In this document: piece after piece, positions 8,145-17,536 of the stretch | Layout of the letters: each line of letters starts with the position of its first letter | Numbering within the stretch: position 1 is the first letter of the stretch | Assembly: GCF_030409325.1 (NCBI RefSeq) | Contig: NZ_JAUFPR010000001.1 | Coordinates: 248,001 to 312,000 of the forward strand | Source of the DNA: Mucilaginibacter aquaedulcis | GTDB taxonomy: Bacteria > Bacteroidota > Bacteroidia > Sphingobacteriales > Sphingobacteriaceae | Direction: 5' to 3' | DNA length: 64,000 bases | Program-made: the position numbers and the translations under genes | Notes under the pieces: model-generated | What the model saw: the letters and a program-made list of their open reading frames with translations, nothing else | Told to the model about the DNA's origin: nothing | Database searches by the model: none

Positions 8145-10472
8145 TTAATTCATTCCCCAATTTTTATTAGGTGTTGATGCCATGGTTAATTCTAACGTTC
8201 CTCCGGCAGCTATATCTTTAAAATCGATATAACATTTATTGTAAGCCTTACCATTTAACCGGGCACTTTGTATGTATATGTTTTGAGCCGAATTGTTCTT
8301 AGCCAAAATGGTGAACGACCTACCCGCGGCGTATTTAGGATCGAGTTTAAAGGTTACCTTATCAAAAACAGGGCTGGTTATTTCTTGCCGTGTATCGCCG
8401 GGACAAACCGGGTGTAAACCAGCTGATGCCAATACATACCATGCCGACATCTGGCCCACATCTTCATTACCTACCAAACCTTCAACCCCATTTTTATAAG
8501 CCCTGCGGCATATTTCACGAGTCCATTTTTGGGTTAACCAGGGCATTCCCAGTCTATTGTATAGAAAAGGCACATGATGTACAGGTTCATTGGCCTGGTT
8601 ATAATAATCGTTCCACATCATGTTTTCAGGTGTTTTGGCAAACAGGTTATCAAGATCGGCCACTACTTTTTCTTTACCGCCCATTAATTCAACCATTCCC
8701 TTAACATCATGCGGTACAAACCAGCCCTGCTGGTAAGGGTTGGTTTCAAATGTACCGTACCACTGCGTTAACCTGCCTGTTTCTGGCCAGGGGGCCCACT
8801 TGCCATCCTTATCTTTGGGCCTGAACCAGCCTTTATCTTTATCAAAAATGTTATGATAATCCTGGCTGCGTGCCGCATATTTGGCCGCATCGACAGGATG
8901 GTTTAGCCAGCCGGCCATTTGCGAAACACACCATTCGGTGTAGGCATATTCTAATGTTAAAGCAATACTGTTTGAACCCGGTGTAAAGCCATTATCTCCA
9001 TTGCCAAATTTTTCTACAGAACCTACCGATAACGCATATGCCTCAGGTACATTAAAATTACGGATGCCCTTAGCGTAAGCATCAGTTATTACAGACACCG
9101 CGGGGTTACCAAACATACATCCGCTGTATGCATTAAGCAGTTCCCAGCGTTCCAGATAGTTTTTCTTTTTTTCGCCAGCAAGGGTTACAAGCGAATTGAC
9201 CATATCATTCACCAGCGAAGGGTTTATGATAGTTTGCAAAGGCATCTGGCTGCGAAATACATCCCAACCGCTAAAAATGGTGCGCTTGTTAAACGCGGCA
9301 TTGCGATGAGCCTTTCCATCCCCACCAGGGTATTGCCCGTCAACATCATTAATTACCCGCGGATCTATCATGGTATGGTACATGGCGCTGTAAAAAACGG
9401 TACGTTCTTCCGGTGTGCCACCCTGAATACTCACTTTGGCAAGTGCCTTGTTCCACTGATTTACGGCACGTTGGTGGGCAGCGTCGAAATTCCAATCCTT
9501 GATCTCGGCGAGCAAATTCTTTTTAGCGCCGACCATGCTCACGTATGAAATCCCTGATTTTAACATCACCTGCTCGTTTTGCTGCGTGGCAAAATCAGTG
9601 TAAAAACCAAGGTGTTTGCCTTGCTTTTGCTTAACACCTTTTAAAACCGCCGAGTGGGCTACTATATTTTGATATTCGGCGCTTTCTATATCCTCACGCT
9701 TGCGGCTCCGGCCTTCGGGAATATCGGCGCTCCAAACTCCAAAGTTTTTCAGCGGTTTGCTAAACTGCGCGTAAAAATAAACGGTGTAATCGGCTTGGCC
9801 ATCTCCGTTACCCCAGCCGCCACCATCGGGAGTGCATTTCATCCAGCCTTCAATAGTATGGTCGTCAACCAATTTTACATATTGCAGAGTCGAGGTACCA
9901 CCCACCCTCCGGGCCAGATCTATCTGTATTCTTGACTGCTTATCTTTTGGAAATGTAAAACGCAACATACCACTATGCGGCGCAGCCGTCATTTCGGCTT
10001 TAATGTTGTTGTCGGTCAGTAAAACACTATAGTATCCGGCAGATGCTTTTTCGCTTGATTTTAAATAAGCCGAACGATACCCACCTTCAGGATGATCTAA
10101 GGTACCCGCGCTTGTTTTGAGCGTGCCGGTAGCTGGCATTACTAAAAAGTTGCCCATATCTCCAAACCAGCCTATACCGCTCATTTGCGTGAACGCGAAC
10201 CCCTCAATACTTTTATGCTCGTAGCTGTATCCGGAACCATTATCGCCGCCGGTAATGGTATTGGGGCTTACCTGAACCATTCCATAGGGTGTTGTGGCCC
10301 CAGGAAAGGTTTTGCCCAACCCATGATAAATACCCGCAGCGGATGCACTGCTGCTGGCTCCTATTAAGGGATTTACATATGAGGCTGCATCCTGTGCCCT
10401 GGCTACGGATGTAAATACAGCTGCCCCTGCAATAATTGAAAGTTTAAAGGATCTGGTGATTTTCCTGAACAT
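8145..10472 (-). CDS. GH92 family alpha-mannosidase
   Basis: 775 residues, the usual GH92 length, with a signal peptide ending near VARAQ. GH92 hallmarks in order: YVNPLIG, FPGATTPYGMVQVSPNT, GFAFTQMSGIGWFGDMG, then the catalytic-domain segments FYSAMYHTMIDPR, FSGWDVFRSQMPL, GNEDVGQMSAWYVLASAG and the C-terminal PVCPG. The GNED.GQMSAWY segment carries the acidic residues associated with the calcium site and general base in this family. The enzyme releases mannose from alpha-mannan or N-glycan type substrates in the periplasm. It is the first enzyme gene after susCD and has its own upstream motif copy. Confidence 0.93.
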   Translation of the reverse strand: MFRKITRSFKLSIIAGAAVFTSVARAQDAASYVNPLIGASSSASAAGIYHGLGKTFPGATTPYGMVQVSPNTITGGDNGSGYSYEHKSIEGFAFTQMSGIGWFGDMGNFLVMPATGTLKTSAGTLDHPEGGYRSAYLKSSEKASAGYYSVLLTDNNIKAEMTAAPHSGMLRFTFPKDKQSRIQIDLARRVGGTSTLQYVKLVDDHTIEGWMKCTPDGGGWGNGDGQADYTVYFYAQFSKPLKNFGVWSADIPEGRSRKREDIESAEYQNIVAHSAVLKGVKQKQGKHLGFYTDFATQQNEQVMLKSGISYVSMVGAKKNLLAEIKDWNFDAAHQRAVNQWNKALAKVSIQGGTPEERTVFYSAMYHTMIDPRVINDVDGQYPGGDGKAHRNAAFNKRTIFSGWDVFRSQMPLQTIINPSLVNDMVNSLVTLAGEKKKNYLERWELLNAYSGCMFGNPAVSVITDAYAKGIRNFNVPEAYALSVGSVEKFGNGDNGFTPGSNSIALTLEYAYTEWCVSQMAGWLNHPVDAAKYAARSQDYHNIFDKDKGWFRPKDKDGKWAPWPETGRLTQWYGTFETNPYQQGWFVPHDVKGMVELMGGKEKVVADLDNLFAKTPENMMWNDYYNQANEPVHHVPFLYNRLGMPWLTQKWTREICRRAYKNGVEGLVGNEDVGQMSAWYVLASAGLHPVCPGDTRQEITSPVFDKVTFKLDPKYAAGRSFTILAKNNSAQNIYIQSARLNGKAYNKCYIDFKDIAAGGTLELTMASTPNKNWGMN

Positions 10473-10547
10473 ATCTTTTTTTAGTAATTGTAAAAAAAAG
10501 CGAAACGCATTTCATGAAAGATTTATAATAACTCTAAGCTATGCATA

Positions 10548-10562
10548 AAATCGGTTTAGCAG
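10548..10562 (-). promoter_or_regulatory. Shared locus motif, copy 2 (AAATCGGTTTAGCAG)
   Basis: It lies 76 bp upstream of the complete GH92 start and differs from copy 1 at two of 15 positions. Its presence inside the susD-GH92 gap suggests an internal promoter for the enzyme genes. This is inference from recurrence; no promoter boxes were assigned. Confidence 0.5.
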
Positions 10563-10575
10563 TATTAAGATTTAA

Positions 10576-10615
10576 AATTTATTGGAAGACAGCCTTTGCC
10601 ATCTCCCAATAAATT
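10576..10615 (-). terminator. Possible terminator or attenuator after susD
   Basis: A 10-bp inverted repeat (AATTTATTGG with CCAATAAATT) flanks a 20-nt spacer just after the susD stop. On the minus strand it is followed by TTTTAAATC. The stem is A/T-rich and the loop is long, so it may reduce rather than stop transcription into the enzyme genes. Confidence 0.4.
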
Positions 10616-10626
10616 AAATTTTAGCT

Positions 10627-12114
10627 TTACTTGCTCAAATTAGGATCCTTTTGAACTTCTGTTAATGGTATTGGCCATAGCAGATCAGCCTCGGTAAAGG
10701 GCCTGTTATGTAAAGGAGCCTTGTAGCCAATAATATCCACAATCTTGTTATTATCAACGTCAAAGGCCTTGCGTGTCCTCATCATATCATACCAGGTTTG
10801 AAACTCATAAGCCAGTTCCCAATAGCGCTCCTTTAATACATCATCAAGTGCCACGGTTGTTACAGCAGGGGCACTTGGAAAGGCCCGCTGATGCACTTTA
10901 TTATATGCTGCTGTTGCGGTTGCATCATTAGTGCTGCCATTAATACTGGCACTTGCTTCGGCACATATCAATAAAACATCAGCATACCTTATCAACGGGA
11001 AATTTGAGCCATCCCTGCCGCTTATCTCGGCCTGGTCATTCCAGTATTTGTAAATGTAAGGCATGGGCAGCCTAATGATCTTTGAAGCATCTCCATATTG
11101 CTCATGCTCGGTATAGTAGAAGTTTTTTTCTTTCACCCGTTGATCACCTGCCTGATAAGAGCTGTAGAATGAGGCAGCAGGAGCCATTGCACCGCTGTAC
11201 GAAGGCTGTATGCTGATAGGCAACTCCGGATAAGGCATCAATGTAAAATGCATGATATTAGGGATGGTATTTTCATCATGCTGGATCATAAATATATGCT
11301 CACCGCTGTTATAGTTTGATGGATTACGCAAATCGCTGTAATTAGCAAATAAATTGAACTGACCGCTTTGAATCACTTCGCTGGCTTCTGTATAAGCCTT
11401 TTGATAATACTCCTGCCCTTTATTGAGCGGAAAACCGGCCATTGTTATATAAACCTTTGCCAATAAGGATTTTATTGCTCCTTTTGATACATGTCCGGTT
11501 TTATCCGTCCAGTTTAAACCAGCTTGTTCTGCAGTAGTAAGATCGGTAACAATTTGTTTGTAAATATCATCAATGGATGAACGCTCAAGCTGGGTATTAT
11601 CTAAACTTGTGGTAGGCGTGGTTTTCAGAGGCACCCTGCCATACAACCTAACCAGTTGAAAATAATAATAGGCGCGCAAAAAATATGCTTCGGCTAAAAA
11701 GTTATTTTTTATAGGCTCAGCTATCACACTGGTTTTACTCACATTAGCAATGATACTGTTACAATTTTCAATGGGATAGTATGATGATGTCCACCAGGTT
11801 GCTAATGCACCATTAGCCTGATCAATCCCTGCTAACTGGATAAACTGATTATCCTCGTTGCCACTTGGCCTTGGGCGCTGGCAATAGCCGGTTATATACT
11901 CCAAACTAAAAACTGAGCTTGTAGCCACACCTATGCCAGTAGCAAAAGGACTGTTTAAGCCTAAATAAGCACCATCAACCGCTGCCCTTATTTGCTGGGC
12001 GTTATTATAATAATTGTCGGGCGTTAAAATCCCGTTGGTTTTTTCTACAAGAAACTTTTTACATGACGAACTCAGTGTAAAAAGAATAAGGAGTGATAAA
12101 TATATTTTTTTCAT
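10627..12114 (-). CDS. SusD/RagB family surface glycan-binding lipoprotein
   Basis: About 495 residues from the ATG at 12114, which gives a lipoprotein signal (MKKIYLSLLILFTL then SSSCKK, Cys18). The frame extends to 12138, but that would overlap susC and weaken the signal. SusD features include KFLVEKTNGILTPDNYYNN at the start, AEAYFLRAYYYFQLVRLYG in the TPR-like region, SLLAKVYITMAG, NFPLIRYADVLLICAEA and a C-terminal LLWPIPLTEVQKDPNLSK. SusD proteins cap the SusC channel on the outer surface and bind the oligosaccharide. The gene starts 10 bp after susC ends. The ligand is probably a mannose-rich glycan, inferred from the neighbouring enzymes. Confidence 0.95.
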   Translation of the reverse strand: MKKIYLSLLILFTLSSSCKKFLVEKTNGILTPDNYYNNAQQIRAAVDGAYLGLNSPFATGIGVATSSVFSLEYITGYCQRPRPSGNEDNQFIQLAGIDQANGALATWWTSSYYPIENCNSIIANVSKTSVIAEPIKNNFLAEAYFLRAYYYFQLVRLYGRVPLKTTPTTSLDNTQLERSSIDDIYKQIVTDLTTAEQAGLNWTDKTGHVSKGAIKSLLAKVYITMAGFPLNKGQEYYQKAYTEASEVIQSGQFNLFANYSDLRNPSNYNSGEHIFMIQHDENTIPNIMHFTLMPYPELPISIQPSYSGAMAPAASFYSSYQAGDQRVKEKNFYYTEHEQYGDASKIIRLPMPYIYKYWNDQAEISGRDGSNFPLIRYADVLLICAEASASINGSTNDATATAAYNKVHQRAFPSAPAVTTVALDDVLKERYWELAYEFQTWYDMMRTRKAFDVDNNKIVDIIGYKAPLHNRPFTEADLLWPIPLTEVQKDPNLSK

Positions 12115-12124
12115 GGCAGACGAA

Positions 12125-15100
12125 TTAAAAATTAGCATTGATACTCAGTGAAATGGTACGTGGCTTTGGATATTGGTACACATCCACACCTTGATTTAAA
12201 GAAGCATCAAACGAGGTAGCTTCCGGATCATACCCTTTGTATTTGGTAAACAAAAAGGCATTCTCTACATTAACGCCTACGGTAAGATTGGTCATTTTTA
12301 TGCTCTTTAACAGATCTTTGTTAAAGCGGTAGCTAAATGCTATATTCCTTACGCGCAGGAATGATCCGTCTTCAATATAATGGCTGTCGGCCACCTCATT
12401 GTCTGAAAAAGAGTCGGTGGTTAACCTAACCTGCCCCATGGTTGAATTTTGATTTGTCGGAGTATAAGCGCCCAGGATCTCTTTGTAGCTGTTCACATTT
12501 ATGGTTGGCCCGGTCATGATAAAACGGGTCAGATTAAGCAGCTTATTACCATACATGGCTTCCAGATCAAGGAAAAGTGAAAAGTTTTTGTAGGTAAATG
12601 TGTTGGTAAAGTTGCCTTCCCATTTAGGCATGGCATTGCCAAGGTCTGTACGGTCGCCGGCATCTTTAACACCATTGTTATTCAAATCAGCATAACGTAC
12701 ATCGCCCGGCTTTCTGCCAAATTTGGCTGCTTCTGCTGCCTGGGCAGTTGTCCAAACACCTTGCCTTACATAGCCAAAAAATTCATTCAGCGGTTCACCT
12801 TCCATAATGCGGCCACCCCAGGTATAAATTATATCATGATTGATGTTCAATACCTTTGACCGGTTCACAGAAAAATTCACGCTGGAGTTCCATTGGAAAT
12901 TGCCGCCGGTAATGTTTTTAGTGTTAAGTGTAAGTTCAATACCGCGGTTACGGATAGAACCCAGATTTTTATAAGCCCCGGCATATCCTGTTGTTGCAGG
13001 CTGTTGTACAAAATAGATCAGGTCCTTGGTGATCTTATTATAATAATCGCCGCTGAAATCTATACGCCCGTTAAAAAAGCTGACATCAAAACCTAAATCC
13101 AACTGTTGTGATTTTTCCCATTTCAAATCAGGATTACCGAAGGTTGATAAAAGTACTGCCGCTGATTTTTGCTGATTAAAAATGGATTGCGTGCTGTTAA
13201 ACAAGGATACGGTTGGATAATTCCCGATCTCCTGGTTACCCACAAAACCAAAGCTTCCACGCACTTTCAGATCGCTGATCACAGGAAGTAAACTTTTGAA
13301 AAAGCTCTCGTTTGAAACACGCCAGCCGGCATTAAATGCCGGGAAATAACCATACAAGTTCCCTCCCCTGAATTTTGAACTACCATCGGCCCTAAACGAT
13401 GCTCCAAACAAATACCTGCCATCATAATCGTAATTTACCCTTGAATAAAAAGAGTTAAGCTGATTTTCAATTTGCGAAGACGCAGGAGTTTCTATAACAG
13501 TTCCGGCACCGAGGTTATAGTAACCAAAGGTATTATCAAAGAATTTTTCTGATCCGGCTTTGGTGTACGAAGTGATATAATCATACCAGCTTGCACCTAT
13601 AATGGCATTGATGTGGTGTTTTTTGAAGGTGTTTTCATAAGAAAAATAATCCTCATTGCTCCATACCGAACTTAAAGTATTGGTACGCTGTGCTACACCG
13701 CCCTGTTGCTGCGATACACCAAATACATCATTTCCTGAAAAGTAATTTTCATAGCTTGAACCCAACTGACCGCTAAATGAGGTAACAAAATTCAAATGAT
13801 CGGCTAAGTGGAATGTGCCTACGAAATTACCGAGTGTTGATATCCTGCCGGTTATATCCTTAACATCTGTAAGCAATTTAACCGGGTTTTCAGAGTCTTC
13901 TTCACCGGGGTAATCACCTTTGCGTGAGTAAGTTCCATCCGGGTATTTAACAGGCATAAAAGGTAAAAACTCATACATTTCCCTAACCGCATTTAAACCA
14001 AGTGTATTGATATCTACGTTATTTGATTGATACCCGCCCGCGTTTAAACTGGCTTTAATGTTTAACCAGGGCTTTACATCCCAACCTATGTTGATATATC
14101 CGTTCAATTGTTTGGCATAACTGTTAAGCATAATGCCCTGGTTGTTTTTGTAAGAGATGTTTGCTAAAACGGTAAAGTTGTCTTTCCCACCCGAAAATGT
14201 AAGCGAATGTTGATGTGAAACGGCTAACTGGGTGGCTTCCTTTTGCCAATCGGTATTGTATTTAGGGGTACCGTCGGCATTAAACAATTCATCTTTACGG
14301 GCAAACGTACTTGCCGGATCGAGATGAGGCGCTAACCTTCCCGGTACGTAATCATATTCCCTTCTCAGCAACTCAAGAGCCCCCTTGGCATCAAGCAGAT
14401 CGATTTCATGCTGTAAAGAACCGAAGCTAACCGTATTATTGAAGGCAATATCCGATGCATTTTTTTTACCGAGTTTAGTTGTGATCACGATAACGCCGTT
14501 TGCTCCCCTTGAGCCATAAATGGCAGTAGAACCTGCATCTTTATAAACATCAACAGAGGCCACGATGTTAGGATCAATGGAATTGGGATCGGCTCCTACT
14601 ACCCCATCTATTACATATAAGGGCGAGTTGGATGAATTAATAGAGCCTGTACCCCTGATTTTTATGGCAGGATTGCCTCCTGGCTTACCGGAGTTGGTCA
14701 TTACGTTAACACCGGCTGCTTTCCCGGCAATACCTTGCAGTACATTCAATGTTGTAGGCCGCTCTGCAACCGCATCGCCTTTTATAGAGCTGATGGATGT
14801 GGTAAGGTTGGCCTTTTTTGAGGTACCATAACCAACAACAATTACTTCATTAAGCGCTTTGCTGCTGGGTTGTAGCTGTATTTTCATTAAGGTTGATGAT
14901 GCAGCCACCTCCTTGCTGTCATAACCGGTGAAACTTACAACCAGTAAAGTGTTTTGATCGGGCACGTTCAGAGAGAAGTTGCCATTTCCGTCTGTAACGG
15001 TGCCGCCTGCGGCGTTTTTGATCTTTACTGAGGCTCCCGGTAGCGGCTGGCCTTTTTCGTCCTGTACAACACCCTTAACTGTAATTTGCTGATCAATAAC

Positions 15101-15256
15101 TGTTTCAGGGTACAAATCGGTTAAAACCGGCTTCGTTGTTTTACCCAGCGCGTAAGCATTGGCGGTAAATGTAAATGAAAGCCCCAGCAAACTGTAATAC
15201 AAGAAACGCCGGGCATGCGTAACCCTACAATTTTGTGTGTAAATCTGTTTTTTCAT
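12125..15256 (-). CDS. SusC/RagA family TonB-dependent outer-membrane transporter
   Basis: 1043 residues. After the signal peptide there is a carboxypeptidase-regulatory-like domain (about residues 58-135; VKGVVQDEKGQPLPGASVKI), then a TonB-box-like EVIVVGYGTSKK, a plug domain (LQGIAGKAAGVNVMT, IRGTGSINSSNSPLYVIDGV, DAGSTAIYGSRGANGVIVIT), and a long beta barrel ending in an aromatic-terminated strand (TISLSINANF). There is no N-terminal STN domain, so it is not an obvious anti-sigma signalling transducer. It imports oligosaccharides together with SusD. Two copies of the shared motif lie upstream. Confidence 0.96.
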   Translation of the reverse strand: MKKQIYTQNCRVTHARRFLYYSLLGLSFTFTANAYALGKTTKPVLTDLYPETVIDQQITVKGVVQDEKGQPLPGASVKIKNAAGGTVTDGNGNFSLNVPDQNTLLVVSFTGYDSKEVAASSTLMKIQLQPSSKALNEVIVVGYGTSKKANLTTSISSIKGDAVAERPTTLNVLQGIAGKAAGVNVMTNSGKPGGNPAIKIRGTGSINSSNSPLYVIDGVVGADPNSIDPNIVASVDVYKDAGSTAIYGSRGANGVIVITTKLGKKNASDIAFNNTVSFGSLQHEIDLLDAKGALELLRREYDYVPGRLAPHLDPASTFARKDELFNADGTPKYNTDWQKEATQLAVSHQHSLTFSGGKDNFTVLANISYKNNQGIMLNSYAKQLNGYINIGWDVKPWLNIKASLNAGGYQSNNVDINTLGLNAVREMYEFLPFMPVKYPDGTYSRKGDYPGEEDSENPVKLLTDVKDITGRISTLGNFVGTFHLADHLNFVTSFSGQLGSSYENYFSGNDVFGVSQQQGGVAQRTNTLSSVWSNEDYFSYENTFKKHHINAIIGASWYDYITSYTKAGSEKFFDNTFGYYNLGAGTVIETPASSQIENQLNSFYSRVNYDYDGRYLFGASFRADGSSKFRGGNLYGYFPAFNAGWRVSNESFFKSLLPVISDLKVRGSFGFVGNQEIGNYPTVSLFNSTQSIFNQQKSAAVLLSTFGNPDLKWEKSQQLDLGFDVSFFNGRIDFSGDYYNKITKDLIYFVQQPATTGYAGAYKNLGSIRNRGIELTLNTKNITGGNFQWNSSVNFSVNRSKVLNINHDIIYTWGGRIMEGEPLNEFFGYVRQGVWTTAQAAEAAKFGRKPGDVRYADLNNNGVKDAGDRTDLGNAMPKWEGNFTNTFTYKNFSLFLDLEAMYGNKLLNLTRFIMTGPTINVNSYKEILGAYTPTNQNSTMGQVRLTTDSFSDNEVADSHYIEDGSFLRVRNIAFSYRFNKDLLKSIKMTNLTVGVNVENAFLFTKYKGYDPEATSFDASLNQGVDVYQYPKPRTISLSINANF

Positions 15257-15282
15257 AATGAATATAATTGGTTAAAAACTTA

Positions 15283-15297
15283 AAACGATTTAGCTAA
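15283..15297 (-). promoter_or_regulatory. Shared locus motif, copy 3, overlapping palindrome TTTAGCTAAA
   Basis: The sequence AAACGATTTAGCTAA shares CGATTTAGC with copy 1. It overlaps the perfect palindrome TTTAGCTAAA at 15289-15298, a shape typical of LacI-family operators. It lies only 27-41 bp upstream of the susC start, a position suited to repression. The regulator gene is not identified. Confidence 0.5.
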
Positions 15298-15358
15298 AAC
15301 TTCAACAAAAAGAGGTATTGTCTTGTAAAATTAGGCTATAAAATGGGTTAAAGTCTAT

Positions 15359-15373
15359 AAATCGGTTTAGCAA
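15359..15373 (-). promoter_or_regulatory. Shared locus motif, copy 4 (AAATCGGTTTAGCAA)
   Basis: This copy is identical to copy 2 over 14 of 15 bases. It lies about 103 bp upstream of susC and 76 bp from copy 3, so two sites may be bound together. Confidence 0.5.
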
Positions 15374-15580
15374 AAATATAATTTTTTATGATCAATCCAA
15401 TTTTTTGATTTTTTTTTTTCGATAAAAATATCACAAGCGACAAACACATCAGGCAAAGCACTTTTCGATGTTACTTTATAACATAGTTGCCATCTCTTAA
15501 AACTTCTCTTTTGTAGGTAATGGCTTAAATTGTATAGTTTATGTCCTTTGAGGCAGATTTAGTAATGTATAATTTTGAAC

Positions 15581-16465
15581 ATGGATAAGAAGAAGATCGC
15601 TATAGTAGTGATGTCGGGTAACTTCTTAATGGATTTTGCCGGCCCCGCAGATGTTTTCAGACATGCCGGTATGCTCCGAGATATGTATGAGGTGGTTTTG
15701 CTTTCGCCCGATGGCAAGCCAATGAACTTATTTGGCAGCTTACAGATCAATGGTACCGGATCAACCGAGTTGGATGGCCCTATCGATACGCTGATGATCG
15801 TTGGCAATGATCAGGGATCGAACTATGAGCAATTCTATAACTGGTTAGCAGGTACACATAACCAGATCCGCAGGATAGGCACTGTGGGAGTTGGCAATCA
15901 TATGGTAGAAAAACTGGGGCTGCTGCTGAATAAGAATTATTTCCATACCCGGGATGGGCAATTATATACATCGGGTGGTGTTTCGTCGGGTATAGACCTG
16001 GCCCTGGCTATGGTTGAGGAAGATTGCGGACGGGGTGTGGCAGCTGATGTTGCGCGAAAACTAATTTTCTTTTACCTCAACCGGCAGGCTTACCAAGTGC
16101 AGTTTGGGGCTTTGGTTGATGCCTCACCCATGGCCATGCAGTTGAAAGAATGGTTAATAAACCGTTTAAATGAACCGCTTAATGTTACCCGCTTAGCAGA
16201 AAAACTAAACATGAGCGCACGGAACTTTACCCGGGTATTTACCAGGCAAACAGGAATTTCTCCTGCAAAATTTATTGAGAAGCTTCGTGTAGAGGCTGCC
16301 AGCCGTTACATAGAACAGGGCGACCTTCCGCTTGAGCAAATTGCCGTACAATGTGGCCTTGGTGGATGGGTATCAATGAGGCGCCTATTTTTAAGACACC
16401 TGATGCTTACACCATCAGATTACAAAAGATTTTTAAAACTACAGAAATATGAAAATTGCAATTAA
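15581..16465 (+). CDS. GlxA-family transcriptional regulator (DJ-1/PfpI plus AraC HTH), Cys elbow lost
   Basis: About 294 residues from the ATG at 15581; a TTG six bases earlier also opens the frame. Residues 1-180 form a DJ-1/PfpI-like domain (KKIAIVVMSGNFLMDFAGPADVF). Residues 200-294 form an AraC-type DNA-binding domain with both helix-turn-helix units (LAEKLNMSARNFTRVFTRQT, then IAVQCGLGGWVSMRRLFLR). GlxA-type regulators usually keep a Cys in a V-C-T-G motif at the elbow; here the aligned stretch reads GTVGVGNH with no Cys. The domain therefore probably senses a ligand without catalysis. The gene overlaps the following GAPDH gene by 17 bp, so the two are translationally coupled. Its target is unknown; GAPDH or the divergent susC unit are candidates. 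Confidence 0.88.
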   Translation: MDKKKIAIVVMSGNFLMDFAGPADVFRHAGMLRDMYEVVLLSPDGKPMNLFGSLQINGTGSTELDGPIDTLMIVGNDQGSNYEQFYNWLAGTHNQIRRIGTVGVGNHMVEKLGLLLNKNYFHTRDGQLYTSGGVSSGIDLALAMVEEDCGRGVAADVARKLIFFYLNRQAYQVQFGALVDASPMAMQLKEWLINRLNEPLNVTRLAEKLNMSARNFTRVFTRQTGISPAKFIEKLRVEAASRYIEQGDLPLEQIAVQCGLGGWVSMRRLFLRHLMLTPSDYKRFLKLQKYENCN

Positions 16466-17426
16466 TGGATTTGGCCGTATTGGCCGGATGACGCTGCGTG
16501 CTTTACAGAATAAGCAGGACATAGAGGTTGTTGCCATCAATGACCTCACCGATCTGCAAACATTGATACATCTTTTAAAATTTGATAGTGCTCATGGACG
16601 TTTTCCAGGCACCGTTGCCCAGGAAGATGGTGCCATGCTGGTTAATGGAAAGAAAATACAACTCCTGAGTGAAAAAGACCCTAAAAATTTGCCCTGGGAA
16701 AAACTGGGTATTGATGTGGTTATAGAATCGACCGGGCGTTTTACAGACAAGCAGGCAGCACAGGCTCATATTGATGCCGGCGCTAAAAAGGTTTTGATAA
16801 CAGCACCTGCAACAGGCGGCATTAAAACAATTGTTCACGGTGTGAATAATCATATGATAGGAGGCGATCAAATTTATTCAACAGCATCCTGCACAACGGG
16901 CAGCATTGCCCCGGTATTGTTTATACTTGACAAAGAGTTTGGTATTGAATCGGGATTTATGGCTACTGTACATGCCTTCACGGCTGACCAGCACCTGCAA
17001 GACGCACCGCATAAAGATTTAAGAAGGGCCCGGTCTGCCCCGCATTCCATCATCCCAACCACAACGGGAGCTGCTAAAGCTATCGGTGATGTATTGCCTG
17101 AGCTAAAGGGCAAACTGGATGGGTTTTCATACCGTGTTCCGGTGATTGACGGGTCAATTGTTGATTTGTCAATCAATCTTAAAAAGGAAGTTTCGGCCAA
17201 AGATCTTAATGCTGTTTTAAAAAGCTATGCGGATAATTCGCTGAAAGGCATTTTAGAGTATACTGAAGAACAATTTGTATCTGCAGATATACTTGGCAAC
17301 ACACATAGTTCAATTGTTGATGGCAACCTGACCAAATCAATTGGAAACCTTGTTAAGGTAGTGGCCTGGTATGATAACGAAGTGGGTATCTCAAACAGGA
17401 TAGCTGAACTGGTATCCGTATTATAA
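16449..17426 (+). CDS. Type I glyceraldehyde-3-phosphate dehydrogenase, divergent paralog
   Basis: 325 residues. The NAD-binding N-terminus is canonical (INGFGRIGRMTLRAL; INDL at the ribose-binding Asp). The catalytic Cys148 lies in STASCTTGS and the catalytic His in TVHAFTADQ; phosphate-site residues are kept in HKDLRRARSAPHSIIPTTTG. Two otherwise near-invariant segments differ: SCTTNC is SCTTGS here, and WYDNEWGYS is WYDNEVGIS. These changes flank the active site and nicotinamide pocket. The overlap with an AraC-type regulator is unusual for a housekeeping gap gene. It could be a stress- or inhibitor-tolerant isozyme, or act on another aldehyde phosphate. The general reaction is well supported; the specialised role is inference. 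Confidence 0.9.
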   Translation: MKIAINGFGRIGRMTLRALQNKQDIEVVAINDLTDLQTLIHLLKFDSAHGRFPGTVAQEDGAMLVNGKKIQLLSEKDPKNLPWEKLGIDVVIESTGRFTDKQAAQAHIDAGAKKVLITAPATGGIKTIVHGVNNHMIGGDQIYSTASCTTGSIAPVLFILDKEFGIESGFMATVHAFTADQHLQDAPHKDLRRARSAPHSIIPTTTGAAKAIGDVLPELKGKLDGFSYRVPVIDGSIVDLSINLKKEVSAKDLNAVLKSYADNSLKGILEYTEEQFVSADILGNTHSSIVDGNLTKSIGNLVKVVAWYDNEVGISNRIAELVSVL

Positions 17427-17471
17427 AACCATCCGCCAAACAGATTTCAACCTACCAAATATGATAAACAT

Positions 17472-17505
17472 AAACGTTCGCAGTTATGCTGCGAACGTTT
17501 TTTTT
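17472..17505 (+). terminator. Rho-independent terminator after GAPDH gene
   Basis: A 12-bp perfect stem (AAACGTTCGCAG with CTGCGAACGTTT), a 5-nt loop and a T run through 17505 follow the GAPDH stop by about 45 bp. The gene on the other side is convergent. Confidence 0.92.
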
Positions 17506-17536
17506 ATTACACCGATCATAATGATCAGCTACTCTC

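Larger units (their letters stand above)
15257..15580. promoter_or_regulatory. Divergent intergenic region between susC and the GlxA-type regulator gene
   Basis: This 324-bp stretch holds no credible gene. It is A/T-rich, with a run of T at 15410-15419, and contains two copies of the locus motif near the susC side (listed separately). It must carry the promoters for susC (minus) and for the regulator-GAPDH pair (plus). I could not assign Bacteroidota -33/-7 boxes with confidence. Confidence 0.6.
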
